18,336 nucleotides of DNA, from assembly GCA_018668795.1 (NCBI GenBank), contig JABJBD010000106.1, positions 1 to 18,336 on the forward strand, given 5' to 3'. This document shows, piece by piece, positions 6,856 through 14,231 of the stretch. The number at the start of each line of letters is the position of its first letter. The stretch's first letter is position 1. This stretch comes from Candidatus Puniceispirillum sp. GTDB lineage: Bacteria > Pseudomonadota > Alphaproteobacteria > Puniceispirillales > Puniceispirillaceae. The notes beneath the pieces were generated by a model. The model was not told the DNA's origin. It saw only the letters and a list, made by a program, of their open reading frames with translations, and did no database searches. A program made the position numbers and the translations under genes.

Positions 6856-8688
6856 TTAGCGCATCCTGAATCGAAACGGATCAAGCGCATGTCGTATATC
6901 GCGTGCCAACGAAACTGGCATGTCTGCGATCTCAGCCGCCAGCATATCACCAAGTAAAGGCGCAAAGGTCATACCACGTGCGCCTAATGCCCCAAGACAA
7001 TAGATGTGATCAGCAAGATGCCCCATGATCGGGTTGCGATCCGGCGTGCTGGCACGCTGGCTCACGCGTCCGGTAAAACCACCTGAAACATTTGAAGCAT
7101 CTATCAACCCAGCCATACCTTTAGGTAACAAACCAACATTATGGGCATGCCCTTCATCGGTGACGGCCATTGCGGCGGTGCGGTCAAATGTGGCACCAAG
7201 CTCATGAAATCCCTCATCTACTGGGGTAAGATAGCCCCCAAAACTCAATCCTGCTGTCAATGGTTTCAAGCCTGAATTTGATGGAATATGGCTGACCTGA
7301 CCTGAAGTAATTTCAACCGGGATGCCGCTTTTGTGCATTAGCTTCAGAATATCGGTCATATCCGCCCCGCCAGCCAGCACAACAGCTTGATAGGTTATAT
7401 CCCTATCACCATTCATATGAAACGTCTGGTCATCCAGCCGGCTGACATCAGTTACCTTTGTTGCCAATGCCAAAGCCGCCCCCTTGGCAAGGCGTTCAAC
7501 ATATTTTACCGGATTAATAATACGGCCATAATCATGCACCGCCCCCCCAAGAGGAAGCGCGATACCAGAAAGTGCTGACGCTTCGGTGGCATCAACAAAA
7601 CGCATCAAACTAGTGGGCCAGAATTGCCGTCTGAATTTATCTTGCCGAACTGCCTCGCGATGCGGCCAATCAAGCGAAATCACCTGTTTGGCAACGCTAC
7701 AATCCAGCGTATCAGATAATCTGGCCGCAAAAGACAGGCATAAGGTTGATAGCTGACTAGCAACATTATGATCGACAGCCAAACGCGGGCTTTGCACCGC
7801 CATCCGATTACCTGATGCCCCATGCGCCAATCGCTCTGCACTATCAAAGATAGTCGCTGCAATACCGCGCCTATTAAGGCCTGCCGCAATTGAGGCTCCG
7901 GCTATACCACCGCCAATAATCGCAACCTGTTTGATTCGGGTTGACGTTGTAACCTTTGGGGTAACGAGCGGCTTTTGACCTGTCAGCATATGACGTTTGC
8001 GACCAAATCCGGGACATTTTTCAACAATGAATCCAGCATCCTGAAGCGTATCTCGAACACCACTTGCCACGGTAAAGCTAGATATGGTGCCGCCTTGACG
8101 CGTCAAACGGCCAACATGTGCCAACGTGTTTTTGTTCCACATCGCTGCGTTTTTGGCTGGACTGAATCCATCAAGGAACCATGCGTCAGCGCGAAAATCC
8201 ATCTTTGCCAGCATGTCCTCGGCCTGCCCATAAATCAGATGCAAGCGCACCCTCCCATCAAGCAAAGGCACCATATGCGTCCCATGCCAGCGTGGTGGCA
8301 AAGCGTCACGTAGCGCTTTGGCATAGGCGGCCACCTCGCCAAAAGGCGCATGCGCACGTTCGAGATCATCGACCTCAAGTGGGCAGGCTTCAAAAGAAAT
8401 ATAATCCAGCTGAAGCGCGGGAAATTTATGCATCTCCGCCATTACTGCCAGCAGGTTTAACCCTGTGCCAAAGCCCGTTTCAGCAATTGTGAAATGGGAT
8501 ATGTTTTGCAAACGAACGGGTAAATTATTCCCACCAAGGAATACATGGCGGCTTTCCCCCAGCCCCCCTTCAACCGAAAAATAGACGTCATCATAGCTAT
8601 CGGCACGTATAACATTATCACGCCAGCTAATCTTGGCTTCGGCAAGACGATAGTCCGCACCATCATGCATATGTAGATTTTCGCTCAT
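6856..8688 (-). CDS. mnmC: Bifunctional tRNA mnm5s2U34 biosynthesis protein MnmC (methyltransferase + FAD oxidoreductase)
   Basis: Carries out the last two steps of the wobble-uridine modification mnm5(s2)U34 in tRNA. The C-terminal FAD domain removes the carboxymethyl group from cmnm5U and the N-terminal domain methylates the product using SAM. The N-terminal MnmD-like domain (1 to about 245) has the SAM loop ETGFGTGLN at 70-78 and the substrate-side motif WFLDGFSPAKNAAMW near 170-184. The C-terminal DAO-type domain starts with the dinucleotide fold VAIIGGGIAGAS at 255-266 and ends with the LGALGARGMTFAPLLG segment. Length 610 is a little under the E. coli protein. The ATG at 8688 has only a weak ribosome site upstream. 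The gene diverges from the cfa-like gene across a 131-base gap with an inverted repeat. Both domains look intact. Confidence 0.95.
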   Translation of the reverse strand: MSENLHMHDGADYRLAEAKISWRDNVIRADSYDDVYFSVEGGLGESRHVFLGGNNLPVRLQNISHFTIAETGFGTGLNLLAVMAEMHKFPALQLDYISFEACPLEVDDLERAHAPFGEVAAYAKALRDALPPRWHGTHMVPLLDGRVRLHLIYGQAEDMLAKMDFRADAWFLDGFSPAKNAAMWNKNTLAHVGRLTRQGGTISSFTVASGVRDTLQDAGFIVEKCPGFGRKRHMLTGQKPLVTPKVTTSTRIKQVAIIGGGIAGASIAAGLNRRGIAATIFDSAERLAHGASGNRMAVQSPRLAVDHNVASQLSTLCLSFAARLSDTLDCSVAKQVISLDWPHREAVRQDKFRRQFWPTSLMRFVDATEASALSGIALPLGGAVHDYGRIINPVKYVERLAKGAALALATKVTDVSRLDDQTFHMNGDRDITYQAVVLAGGADMTDILKLMHKSGIPVEITSGQVSHIPSNSGLKPLTAGLSFGGYLTPVDEGFHELGATFDRTAAMAVTDEGHAHNVGLLPKGMAGLIDASNVSGGFTGRVSQRASTPDRNPIMGHLADHIYCLGALGARGMTFAPLLGDMLAAEIADMPVSLARDIRHALDPFRFRMR

Positions 8689-8720
8689 TATGAACCAATA
8701 TATTAATCAATAAAATGATG

Positions 8721-8757
8721 CCGTAATACAAACAAAGCTAAACTTTAGTGATTACGG
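8721..8757. promoter_or_regulatory. Inverted repeat in the mnmC/cfa divergent promoter region
   Basis: CCGTAAT at 8721-8727 and ATTACGG at 8751-8757 are exact reverse complements with starts 30 bases apart (about three helical turns). Nested inside is a shorter pair, AAAG 8734-8737 and CTTT 8743-8746. The element lies in the 131-base, AT-rich gap that must hold both divergent promoters, with the left arm 33 bases from the mnmC start and the right arm 63 bases from the cfa start. It is a candidate regulator site; no known family's consensus is recognised. Confidence 0.4.
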
Positions 8758-8819
8758 TTAACTATTTATTATACATGATTGGATAAACTAACAAACGTAA
8801 CTAACATGAGGGCTGAAAG

Positions 8820-10082
8820 ATGCTTGATCGGATTACGTTGTCCGTTTTTAAACAATTTGTGAATGTCGGCAAAATCACTATCAAGATTGCAGACAAAAAA
8901 CCTGTTACATGCCTTGGAAATCATGACGGACCCGAAGTCATGGTCAGATTACGGTCAAACCGCGTTTTTCGCGAAATCGTTATGCGTCCTGATTTGGCCA
9001 TCGGCGAAGCCTATGTGAATGGCAATCTTACAATCGAAAATGATGATCTTGATTCCCTGATGCTGTTTTTGATGTCTAATCACAAACATTGGTTGATGCA
9101 TTGGGCAGGACGGTTAAGTCTGGCCGTAAGCAACCGATTTGCTTTTCTACGGCATAGCAATTTGGTACGAAAATCCAAACGCAACGTAGCGCATCATTAT
9201 GATCTGAAAGACAGCCTTTTTGACAATTTTCTTGACCCAAGACGGCAATATTCATGCGCCTATTTTGACAAGAACACCAAAACAATCGAACAGGCGCAGA
9301 TTAATAAACTGGCACGCATTGCCGCTAAACTTAACCTACAGCCCAAGCAAAATGTTCTGGATATCGGATGCGGCTGGGGTGGCCTAGCCAACGCGCTGAT
9401 CGATTGCGTCCCTGAAACACATGTAACTGGCATCACCTTGTCTGAACGCCAGCTTGATTTTGCCAATAAACAGCGTGATCTAAGCGGCCGACAGAACCAG
9501 CTTGATTTTCAATTACGTGACTACCGCCATCAAACAGGCAATTTTGACCGTATTGTTTCGGTAGGCATGCTCGAACATGTTGGTCCCGGAAACTATGATA
9601 CCTATTTCAAAATGGTTAAAGACCTTCTCAAACCAAAAGGCGTTGCCATGATCCATTCGATTGGTGTGTATATGCGTCCGCATCCTTGTAACCGCTGGCT
9701 GGCAAAATATATTTTCCCAGGCGGTTATCTGCCTTCACTTGAACAGATACTGACAAGCGTTTCCAAACAGGGGCTAAAAATACTTGATGTGGAAATCATG
9801 CGTGACCATTACGCGGAAACCTTGCGCGAGTGGCGCCTACGTTTTCGCGCCAATATTGATACTATTCGCAACGAATATGACGTTCAGTTTATCCGTATGT
9901 GGGAGTTTTATCTTGTCGGTTGTGAATATTTTTTTCGTGTGCAAGAAGGTATGGTATTCCAGTTTCAGCTAGCCCACGATCATACCGCTGTGCCGCTAGC
10001 GCGAAACTACATAACCAATCAACAGGAAATTTATAGAGACATATTGTGCAAGACACCTCCTTTTGGAAACAAAAACAGCTAA
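8820..10082 (+). CDS. cfa: Cyclopropane-fatty-acyl-phospholipid synthase family SAM methyltransferase
   Basis: Modifies unsaturated acyl chains of membrane phospholipids using SAM, usually adding a methylene bridge, at the inner face of the membrane. Length is 420 residues. The N-terminal SCP2-like lipid-binding part (about 1-110) is followed by the catalytic domain: RRQYSCAYF with Cys146, SAM loop VLDIGCGWGG beginning at residue 179, Glu252 in MLEHVGPGNYDTYF, His279 and Ile281 in MIHSIG, KYIFPGGYLPS, and Tyr331. These match by context the E. coli active-site set Cys139, Glu239, His266, Ile268, Tyr317. GAGGG at 8808-8812, 7 bases before the ATG, supports the start. Cyclopropanation is the default reading; related family members make methyl-branched acids, which sequence alone does not exclude. 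The next gene overlaps the 3' end by 37 bases. Confidence 0.92.
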   Translation: MLDRITLSVFKQFVNVGKITIKIADKKPVTCLGNHDGPEVMVRLRSNRVFREIVMRPDLAIGEAYVNGNLTIENDDLDSLMLFLMSNHKHWLMHWAGRLSLAVSNRFAFLRHSNLVRKSKRNVAHHYDLKDSLFDNFLDPRRQYSCAYFDKNTKTIEQAQINKLARIAAKLNLQPKQNVLDIGCGWGGLANALIDCVPETHVTGITLSERQLDFANKQRDLSGRQNQLDFQLRDYRHQTGNFDRIVSVGMLEHVGPGNYDTYFKMVKDLLKPKGVAMIHSIGVYMRPHPCNRWLAKYIFPGGYLPSLEQILTSVSKQGLKILDVEIMRDHYAETLREWRLRFRANIDTIRNEYDVQFIRMWEFYLVGCEYFFRVQEGMVFQFQLAHDHTAVPLARNYITNQQEIYRDILCKTPPFGNKNS

Positions 10083-10483
10083 ACGAAATGTCATCCTCAG
10101 AATGGGAGTCATTATGTGATGGCTGTGGAAAATGTTGTGTTTTAAAGCTCGAAGATATTGATAGTGGTGACGTTTATTACACCGACGTTGGATGCAAATT
10201 ACTGAATTGTGAAACGTGTGTATGCACAGATTATAGCAATCGAAAACAGATCGTTCCTGATTGTGTAATTTTGACACCGGACAATCTGGCTGATTTAAAA
10301 TGGATGCCAAAAAGTTGCGCTTATCGACTGATTTTTGAACAACAAGACCTACCTGAATGGCATCCATTGGTGAGCGGTGATAAAAATAGCACACGCACAT
10401 CAGGCAATGCGGTTGCGGGGCGTATTTATTCCGAAAAGGACATTCCCGAGAGTGATTTGCCCAACCATATTACCGAATGGTAG
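10046..10483 (+). CDS. YcgN / UPF0260 family cysteine-cluster protein
   Basis: Small soluble protein of the YcgN family (145 residues), whose biochemical role is not established. It is dominated by conserved cysteines: LCDGCGKCC (Cys24, 27, 30, 31), Cys50, Cys55, Cys58, Cys60, Cys73 in VPDC, and Cys91 in SCAYRL. The spacing suggests a metal or iron-sulfur cluster. Other family signatures are FWKQK near the start, the EWESLC lead-in, LPEWHPLVSG and a C-terminal ITEW. I chose the GTG at 10046, inside the end of the cfa-like gene, because the conserved FW-K-L-EM stretch lies before the first ATG (10088). The 37-base overlap implies co-transcription and probable translational coupling with the lipid-modifying gene. 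Family call is strong; function unknown. Confidence 0.92.
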   Translation: MQDTSFWKQKQLNEMSSSEWESLCDGCGKCCVLKLEDIDSGDVYYTDVGCKLLNCETCVCTDYSNRKQIVPDCVILTPDNLADLKWMPKSCAYRLIFEQQDLPEWHPLVSGDKNSTRTSGNAVAGRIYSEKDIPESDLPNHITEW

Positions 10484-10529
10484 GTAGCCTAGCGTGCATG
10501 ACGCCGACAATATAACGAAAGGAACCTTG

Positions 10530-10709
10530 ATGAGCCGGACCATGTGGATTTTAGCAGCTTTATTGGCGACACTTTCAATTGCAACAATCTGGCATAGTGA
10601 ATCAGGGCAACCTGATCCAAAATGGACCTTATGCAAAGAATCGCTGTTCATACAGATTTTTACGGGCGCATGCACATTGAAATTTGATGGAAAGCAAACA
10701 GCTTCCTAG
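10530..10709 (+). CDS. Small single-pass membrane or exported protein, unrecognised (59 residues)
   Basis: I do not recognise this gene. From ATG 10530 it encodes 59 residues: a short basic start (MSR), a hydrophobic segment at about 5-21 that could be a membrane anchor or uncleaved signal, then a short polar domain containing two cysteines (Cys35 in WTLCKESLF and Cys48 in TGACTLKF), which could form a disulfide in the periplasm. AGGAA at 10520-10524, 5 bases before the ATG, supports this start over an upstream in-frame GTG at 10494. It begins 46 bases after the YcgN gene on the same strand and ends 12 bases from the convergent glutathione transferase gene, so it is probably the last gene of the cfa-ycgN transcript. 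Real because of start signal, composition and position; function unknown. Confidence 0.6.
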   Translation: MSRTMWILAALLATLSIATIWHSESGQPDPKWTLCKESLFIQIFTGACTLKFDGKQTAS

Positions 10710-10721
10710 CTTTGAATTACG

Positions 10722-11405
10722 CTATGCTGACGCTCCAAAAGCGGCGCGCCATTCAGCATCATCCATTCCCTTGATTTCCTCACGCAATCCTGCACCTGAC
10801 TTCATGCCACGTAAAACTGCTGGGCGTTCAATCATACGGATACGCCACGCCGCCACATTGGGATAATTTTCGATTTCAACATTTTGGCGAGCATGTGTCC
10901 GCGTCCATGGAAAAATTGCTATATCGGCAATCGACAAAGCATCACCCGCAACAAAATCTTTGCCTGCAAGTTGGGTATCAAGCACGCCATAAAGACGGTT
11001 CGCTTCGGCACTATAGCGTTTTATGGCATAAGGCAGTTTTTCCTTAGCATAAAAATTAAAATGATGTGCTTGTCCAAGCATAGGGCCAAAACCACCCATC
11101 TGCCACATAAGCCATTCCATAACTGTTTTCTGACCATGCGTATCATCTGGCATCAAAGCGCCGGTCTTGATTGCAAGATAATGTAAAATTGCCCCAGACT
11201 CAAACAGGCTAACAGGGCCATCGGCACCATCATGATCGACAATAGCTGGTATTCGATTATTTGGAGAAATCGCCAAAAAATCAGGCGCAAATTGTTCGTT
11301 ATTATTGATGTCTATCATATGAACATTATACGGCAGACCAAGCTCTTCAAGGGCTATTGAAATTTTCTGTCCATTCGGGGTTGGCCAAAAATATAGATCA
11401 ATCAT
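10722..11405 (-). CDS. yfcG: Glutathione S-transferase family protein, YfcG-like (disulfide-bond oxidoreductase)
   Basis: Cytosolic GST-fold protein of 227 residues, closest by eye to E. coli YfcG. That protein has weak transferase activity but reduces disulfides using glutathione without a catalytic cysteine. The N-terminal thioredoxin-like domain carries MIDLYFWPTPNGQKISIALE (Thr-Pro-Asn near the glutathione thiol), SPNNRIPAIVDH and LFESGAILHYL. The all-helical C-terminal domain carries WLMWQMGGFGPMLGQAHHFN, SIADIAIFPW and a conserved MIERPAV. Upstream AAGGAA, about 7 bases before the ATG, supports the start. The gene diverges from a flavin reductase-family gene across 157 bases containing two inverted repeats, so the pair may respond to a shared redox or xenobiotic signal (inference). 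The exact role is less certain than the family. Confidence 0.9.
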   Translation of the reverse strand: MIDLYFWPTPNGQKISIALEELGLPYNVHMIDINNNEQFAPDFLAISPNNRIPAIVDHDGADGPVSLFESGAILHYLAIKTGALMPDDTHGQKTVMEWLMWQMGGFGPMLGQAHHFNFYAKEKLPYAIKRYSAEANRLYGVLDTQLAGKDFVAGDALSIADIAIFPWTRTHARQNVEIENYPNVAAWRIRMIERPAVLRGMKSGAGLREEIKGMDDAEWRAAFGASA

Positions 11406-11471
11406 CAGTTAATTCCTTATCAATTAGGATGGTCTGGAGATCATTTAAAAACACAAAAAATAGAATTCATA

Positions 11472-11489
11472 CATTTATCGACGTAAATG
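11472..11489. promoter_or_regulatory. Inverted repeat CATTTA-6-TAAATG in divergent GST/flavin reductase gap
   Basis: Perfect 6-base arms (11472-11477 and 11484-11489) around a 6-base spacer, close to midway between the two divergent starts. Its size and symmetry suit a dimeric repressor or activator. No protein family is recognised from the sequence. Confidence 0.35.
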
Positions 11490-11495
11490 CTAGCA

Positions 11496-11508
11496 TAGGA
11501 GAGTCCTA
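11496..11508. promoter_or_regulatory. Inverted repeat TAGGA-3-TCCTA, second symmetric element in the same gap
   Basis: Perfect 5-base arms with a 3-base spacer, starting 7 bases after the preceding repeat and immediately before an AT-rich CATATATAAC stretch (11511-11520) that could be a -10 region for the rightward gene. Short palindromes of this size occur by chance; its location beside another symmetric element is what makes it worth listing. Confidence 0.28.
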
Positions 11509-11562
11509 GGCATATATAACGTTAAGATCAATCTACGCCAAAATCTGAATTGTGAGAAAAGC

Positions 11563-12186
11563 ATGTTTTTTACCCCTGGGACACATAAAAACGCTGGCCT
11601 GCATTATAATCCGTTAAAAGCGATTGTAGCGCCACGACCAATAGGCTGGATTGCCAGTCGTGGAAACGACAAAAGCCTAAATCTTGCGCCTTATAGTTTT
11701 TTTAACGCTGTCGCTGAATTACCACCTATGGTGATGTTTGCGGCTGGATCTAATCCTGATGGATCAGACAAGGATTCATTGCGTAATGTAAAAGAAACGG
11801 GCGAATTCACTGTCAATATTGTGGGGGCAGCTCACGGGAATGCGATGAACATCACCTCAGGCAGTTATGCCTATGGCTCAAATGAATTTGAACTGGCCAA
11901 TCTAGGCATGGTCGATGGTGAAACTATCAATGTGCCACGTGTGGCAAATGCGCCTGCCGCGCTGGAATGCACTCACTGGCAAACAATTGTCTTACCTGCC
12001 GATGATGGCGCGCATCCCTGCTCTATGGTTATTGGCCGTGTTACCGGCATTTATATCGACGATGATGTAATCGTCGATGGTAAAATAGACAATACGCTGT
12101 TTCAGCCCCTCGCGCGGCTTGGCTATAAAGACTATTCAAAAGTTACAGAATTGTTTGAAATGACCCGCCCGACAACAACAACCTAA
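11563..12186 (+). CDS. Flavin reductase family protein (FMN-binding split barrel)
   Basis: A 207-residue protein of the flavin reductase-like / FMN-binding split-barrel family. Members bind FMN or FAD and use NAD(P)H to reduce flavin, or act as flavoprotein oxidoreductases. Visible family features are the N-terminal IVAPRPIGWIASRG strand-loop, NLAPYSFFNAVAELPPMVMFA (flavin contact region), DSLRNVKETGEFTVNI, an Asn/Ser-rich loop near 95-105, and the C-terminal FQPLARLGYKDYSKV, common in the subgroup that ends with a -R-GG-Y- motif. No helper oxygenase is adjacent, so the partner is unknown. Upstream GAGAAAAG gives only a weak ribosome site. The stop lies 2 bases from the convergent membrane-protein gene. 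It diverges from the YfcG-like gene. Confidence 0.88.
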   Translation: MFFTPGTHKNAGLHYNPLKAIVAPRPIGWIASRGNDKSLNLAPYSFFNAVAELPPMVMFAAGSNPDGSDKDSLRNVKETGEFTVNIVGAAHGNAMNITSGSYAYGSNEFELANLGMVDGETINVPRVANAPAALECTHWQTIVLPADDGAHPCSMVIGRVTGIYIDDDVIVDGKIDNTLFQPLARLGYKDYSKVTELFEMTRPTTTT

Positions 12187-12188
12187 GG

Positions 12189-12887
12189 CTAGCGCAGAAC
12201 GCAACTCGAAACGATTACCGTGACATAGCCGCGCAAATCTGCCTTGATGTAATTTAGCTTAAGCACCCATTCTTCAGCCGGAATTATGGTCTCAAGAGGT
12301 AAAACGCCTTCGATAATTTTCTGACCATTCAAAAAAGCATGTCTGACCCGAACAGGTGATGTGGGATTAAACCAAGGCGTTTCACGTTCTGATTTTTTGC
12401 CAGCTTGCCCTTCAACAAACATATTCAGGCCACCACTGAATAGTTCGAGTTTGGATTCAGGTCCTGCATAAAGCGGTGTTGCCACCGCTATGTCATGTCT
12501 GGCAACTTCACGGCAGTTAATCGGTTCACCCAGGCTTTTGAGTGACGACATTATTTGTTCAGGGGTAACACCGCGGGCAATTTGTTTGGTAATGATGGAC
12601 CGCAATTCAGCCTGATTACCACCGATAAGATCGGAAGTTTTCTTTTTGGCGTTATTTTCGGCAATAACGCGTTCAAGATCCTGAACCTGTGTGGTTAGGG
12701 CATCAATGCGTTGGTTGTTTTCATAAATAACTAAATCGGCTTCTGCTTGCAGACTTGTCTGCTCGGCATGTCCCCACAGCCAGCCAACCCATAGCACACC
12801 ACCGACAACAATAACGCGTGCCAGAAACAGTATCCAGCCTCGCATTTCTTGGCGACGATAACGCTCTTGTGTTTCGAAAAAATCCAT
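12189..12887 (-). CDS. Unrecognised single-pass membrane protein with coiled coil
   Basis: I do not recognise the family. The protein (232 residues) has a short charged N-terminus (MDFFETQERYRRQEMRGW), one transmembrane helix at about 18-38, a likely coiled coil at about 47-82 (regular hydrophobics in YENNQRIDALTTQVQDLERV), then a C-terminal domain of about 145 residues, probably periplasmic. That domain has a polar stretch rich in Gln/Ile near 90-115 and two cysteines: Cys125 in INCREVARHD and Cys229, four residues from the end. These could form a disulfide. The frame is open further upstream to an ATG at 13010, but I chose 12887 because AAAGG lies about 7 bases before it and the upstream residues are Cys-rich and lack coding character. 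It is convergent with the flavin reductase gene and divergent from the HD-hydrolase gene. Confidence 0.78.
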   Translation of the reverse strand: MDFFETQERYRRQEMRGWILFLARVIVVGGVLWVGWLWGHAEQTSLQAEADLVIYENNQRIDALTTQVQDLERVIAENNAKKKTSDLIGGNQAELRSIITKQIARGVTPEQIMSSLKSLGEPINCREVARHDIAVATPLYAGPESKLELFSGGLNMFVEGQAGKKSERETPWFNPTSPVRVRHAFLNGQKIIEGVLPLETIIPAEEWVLKLNYIKADLRGYVTVIVSSCVLR

Positions 12888-12996
12888 AAAGTGCCTTTGG
12901 CATAAAAAACAACTGCAAATCAATACAACAATATAGCATAAAGGCCAATATAGCGATGAACATGCGCTTGAAAAATCATTATCCTGTCGGCAAGAT

Positions 12997-13626
12997 ATGC
13001 TTATGCCCAAAATAAAATCTATTACCCCCCCCTCTCCTGAACCTCGTGCATGGCAACGTATGCTAAGTGGCCGTCATCTTGATATTTTGAATCCCTCACC
13101 AATGGATATCGAAGTTGAAGATATTGCTCATGGTCTGGCGCGTGTAAGCCGCTGGAACGGACAGACCAAAGGCAAGCATCTGTTTTCGGTCGCCCAGCAT
13201 TCCGTCCTTGTTGAACGTCTATTGCGTCACAATGCGCCAAAAATCGAACAGAAATGGCAGCTAGCTGCCTTGCTGCATGATGCGCCGGAATATGTGATTG
13301 GTGACATGATTACACCATTCAAATACGCCCTTGGTGGTATTTATCACGATATTGAAGATCGTCTGGAAAAGGCAGTGCATATCCGCTTTGGATTGCCCCC
13401 TGTATTGCCTGAACATATTGTGCGGTCAATCAAACGCGCTGACCGCATGGCGGCATGGCTTGAGGCCACACAGCTTGCCGGTTTCAGCCCAGAAGACGCG
13501 GCAAAAATCCTGTCAAAGCCACGCGGCATTTTTGACATTAAACTTCGCGCACAGTCAGCCAATGATGCCAGCGCCGCTTTCCTGCATCGCTTTTCAATTT
13601 TGGGTGGCCGAACAAAATCAAAATAG
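12997..13626 (+). CDS. HD-domain phosphohydrolase (YfbR-like)
   Basis: A 209-residue metal-dependent phosphohydrolase of the HD superfamily. The metal-binding residues are visible: His68 (VAQHSVLV), His94-Asp95 (ALLHDAPEYVIGD) and Asp149 (IKRADRMAAWLEA), with the Glu98 and Asp103 around the HD pair typical of the YfbR/5'-deoxynucleotidase-like branch. The N-terminal WQRMLSGRHLDILNPSP motif is shared with many proteobacterial HD hydrolases of this size. The substrate is probably a nucleotide, but this is inferred from the family. The ATG at 12997 has a poor ribosome site; an ATG at 13003 is an alternative. It diverges from the unrecognised membrane-protein gene across 109 AT-rich bases. Confidence 0.88.
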   Translation: MLMPKIKSITPPSPEPRAWQRMLSGRHLDILNPSPMDIEVEDIAHGLARVSRWNGQTKGKHLFSVAQHSVLVERLLRHNAPKIEQKWQLAALLHDAPEYVIGDMITPFKYALGGIYHDIEDRLEKAVHIRFGLPPVLPEHIVRSIKRADRMAAWLEATQLAGFSPEDAAKILSKPRGIFDIKLRAQSANDASAAFLHRFSILGGRTKSK

Positions 13627-13680
13627 CGTTGGCAACGCACCTAAACGCCAGACGCCAGCTTATCCCGTAATACATAAAAA

Positions 13681-13929
13681 TTAACCTGATACTTTGACAG
13701 GTCGTGATACTTTGACAGCCGAATTATCACGTTGGCTTTTTCGGGCTTTGCGCGCTTTGGTTATATCCTTGGCTTGCCCAAGCGTCATACAATCTGGACA
13801 GACGCATTTACCTGCCAGATCAAATCTTTGCCGCAGATTAGGTAGTTCCATGCACCAGCAATTATCTTTGCCCGGAGGGGCGCCGCAATTAAAGCTTGTG
13901 CCACATATGTCGCATATCAGTTTGTCCAT
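13681..13929 (-). CDS. Cysteine-rich CWC family protein
   Basis: Small zinc-ribbon-like protein (82 residues) with the CWC signature: CDICGTSFNC (Cys6, Cys9, Cys15), CWC at 24-26, ELPNL, then KCVCPDC (Cys42, 44, 47). The family's function is unknown; the cysteine pattern implies metal binding. A very strong ribosome site (AGGAGGAGG, 3 bases before the ATG at 13929 on the - strand) supports the start. The C-terminus after residue 47 is basic and Lys/Ser-rich, ending in a short internal duplication (VKVSRPVKVSG) caused by a 14-base direct repeat. It converges with the HD-hydrolase gene. Confident family call, no functional assignment. Confidence 0.88.
   Translation of the reverse strand: MDKLICDICGTSFNCGAPPGKDNCWCMELPNLRQRFDLAGKCVCPDCMTLGQAKDITKARKARKSQRDNSAVKVSRPVKVSG
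13687..13718. repeat. 14-bp direct repeat inside the 3' end of the CWC gene
   Basis: TGATACTTTGACAG occurs exactly at 13687-13700 and 13705-13718, an 18-base period (six codons). On the coding (-) strand it makes the duplicated VKVS in the last residues of the CWC protein. It looks like a recent in-frame 18-base tandem duplication with partial divergence. No regulatory meaning is evident. Confidence 0.75.
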
Positions 13930-14081
13930 GTCCTCCTCCTAGTGTCGCTGACATGATCAATGCCCGTCATGACAGGCTAAAATCCTAAATCCAATTCAGT
14001 AATGCTGTCCATATGGTTTTGGGATCTAAATATCAGTCATTCGATCAGCACAGGAATTTTGCCTAGCATGGTCGGTTTTCT

Positions 14082-14110
14082 TTGCATCATTTCGCAACTG
14101 ACGTTATCAC
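14082..14110 (+). promoter_or_regulatory. Candidate sigma-70 promoter for tRNA-Leu
   Basis: TTGCAT at 14082-14087 and TATCAC at 14105-14110 are separated by 17 bases; the start of transcription would fall about 30 bases before the tRNA. The boxes are imperfect. The remainder of the gap from 13930 to 14146 shows nothing else I can support. Confidence 0.35.
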
Positions 14111-14146
14111 ATAGCGACTTGTCGTCAGCTAGGCACGGCAAGCGAT

Positions 14147-14231
14147 GCGAGCGTGATGGAATGGTAGACATAACGGACTTAAAATCCGTGGGCCTTAGGC
14201 CGTGGGGGTTCAAGTCCCCCCGCTCGTACCA
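14147..14231 (+). tRNA. tRNA-Leu (anticodon TAA), CCA encoded
   Basis: Full cloverleaf of 85 bases including the encoded CCA. The acceptor stem GCGAGCG pairs with CGCTCGT (one G-T at the end), followed by discriminator A and CCA. The D-arm contains the conserved GGTAGACA. The anticodon stem ACGGA/TCCGT encloses loop CTTAAAA, giving anticodon TAA (reads UUA and probably UUG). A class II variable arm with GGCC-TTA-GGCC is what marks it as leucine. The T-arm is GGGGG-TTCAAGT-CCCCC. A run of six T at 14235-14240 just after CCA may end the transcript. Open frames over this locus on both strands are artefacts of the tRNA. Confidence 0.97.

Noticed and set aside
10494..10529. GTG start giving a 71-residue version of the small membrane protein
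   Set aside because: ATG 10530 has AGGAA at good spacing and puts the basic residues directly before the hydrophobic segment.
12888..13010. Upstream extension of the - strand membrane protein to an ATG at 13010
   Set aside because: The added residues are Cys-rich without coding character, would overlap the start of the divergent HD gene, and the ATG at 12887 has a ribosome site.
13626..13638. GCGTT-GGC-AACGC hairpin after the HD gene as a terminator
   Set aside because: Only 5 base pairs and no T-run follows.
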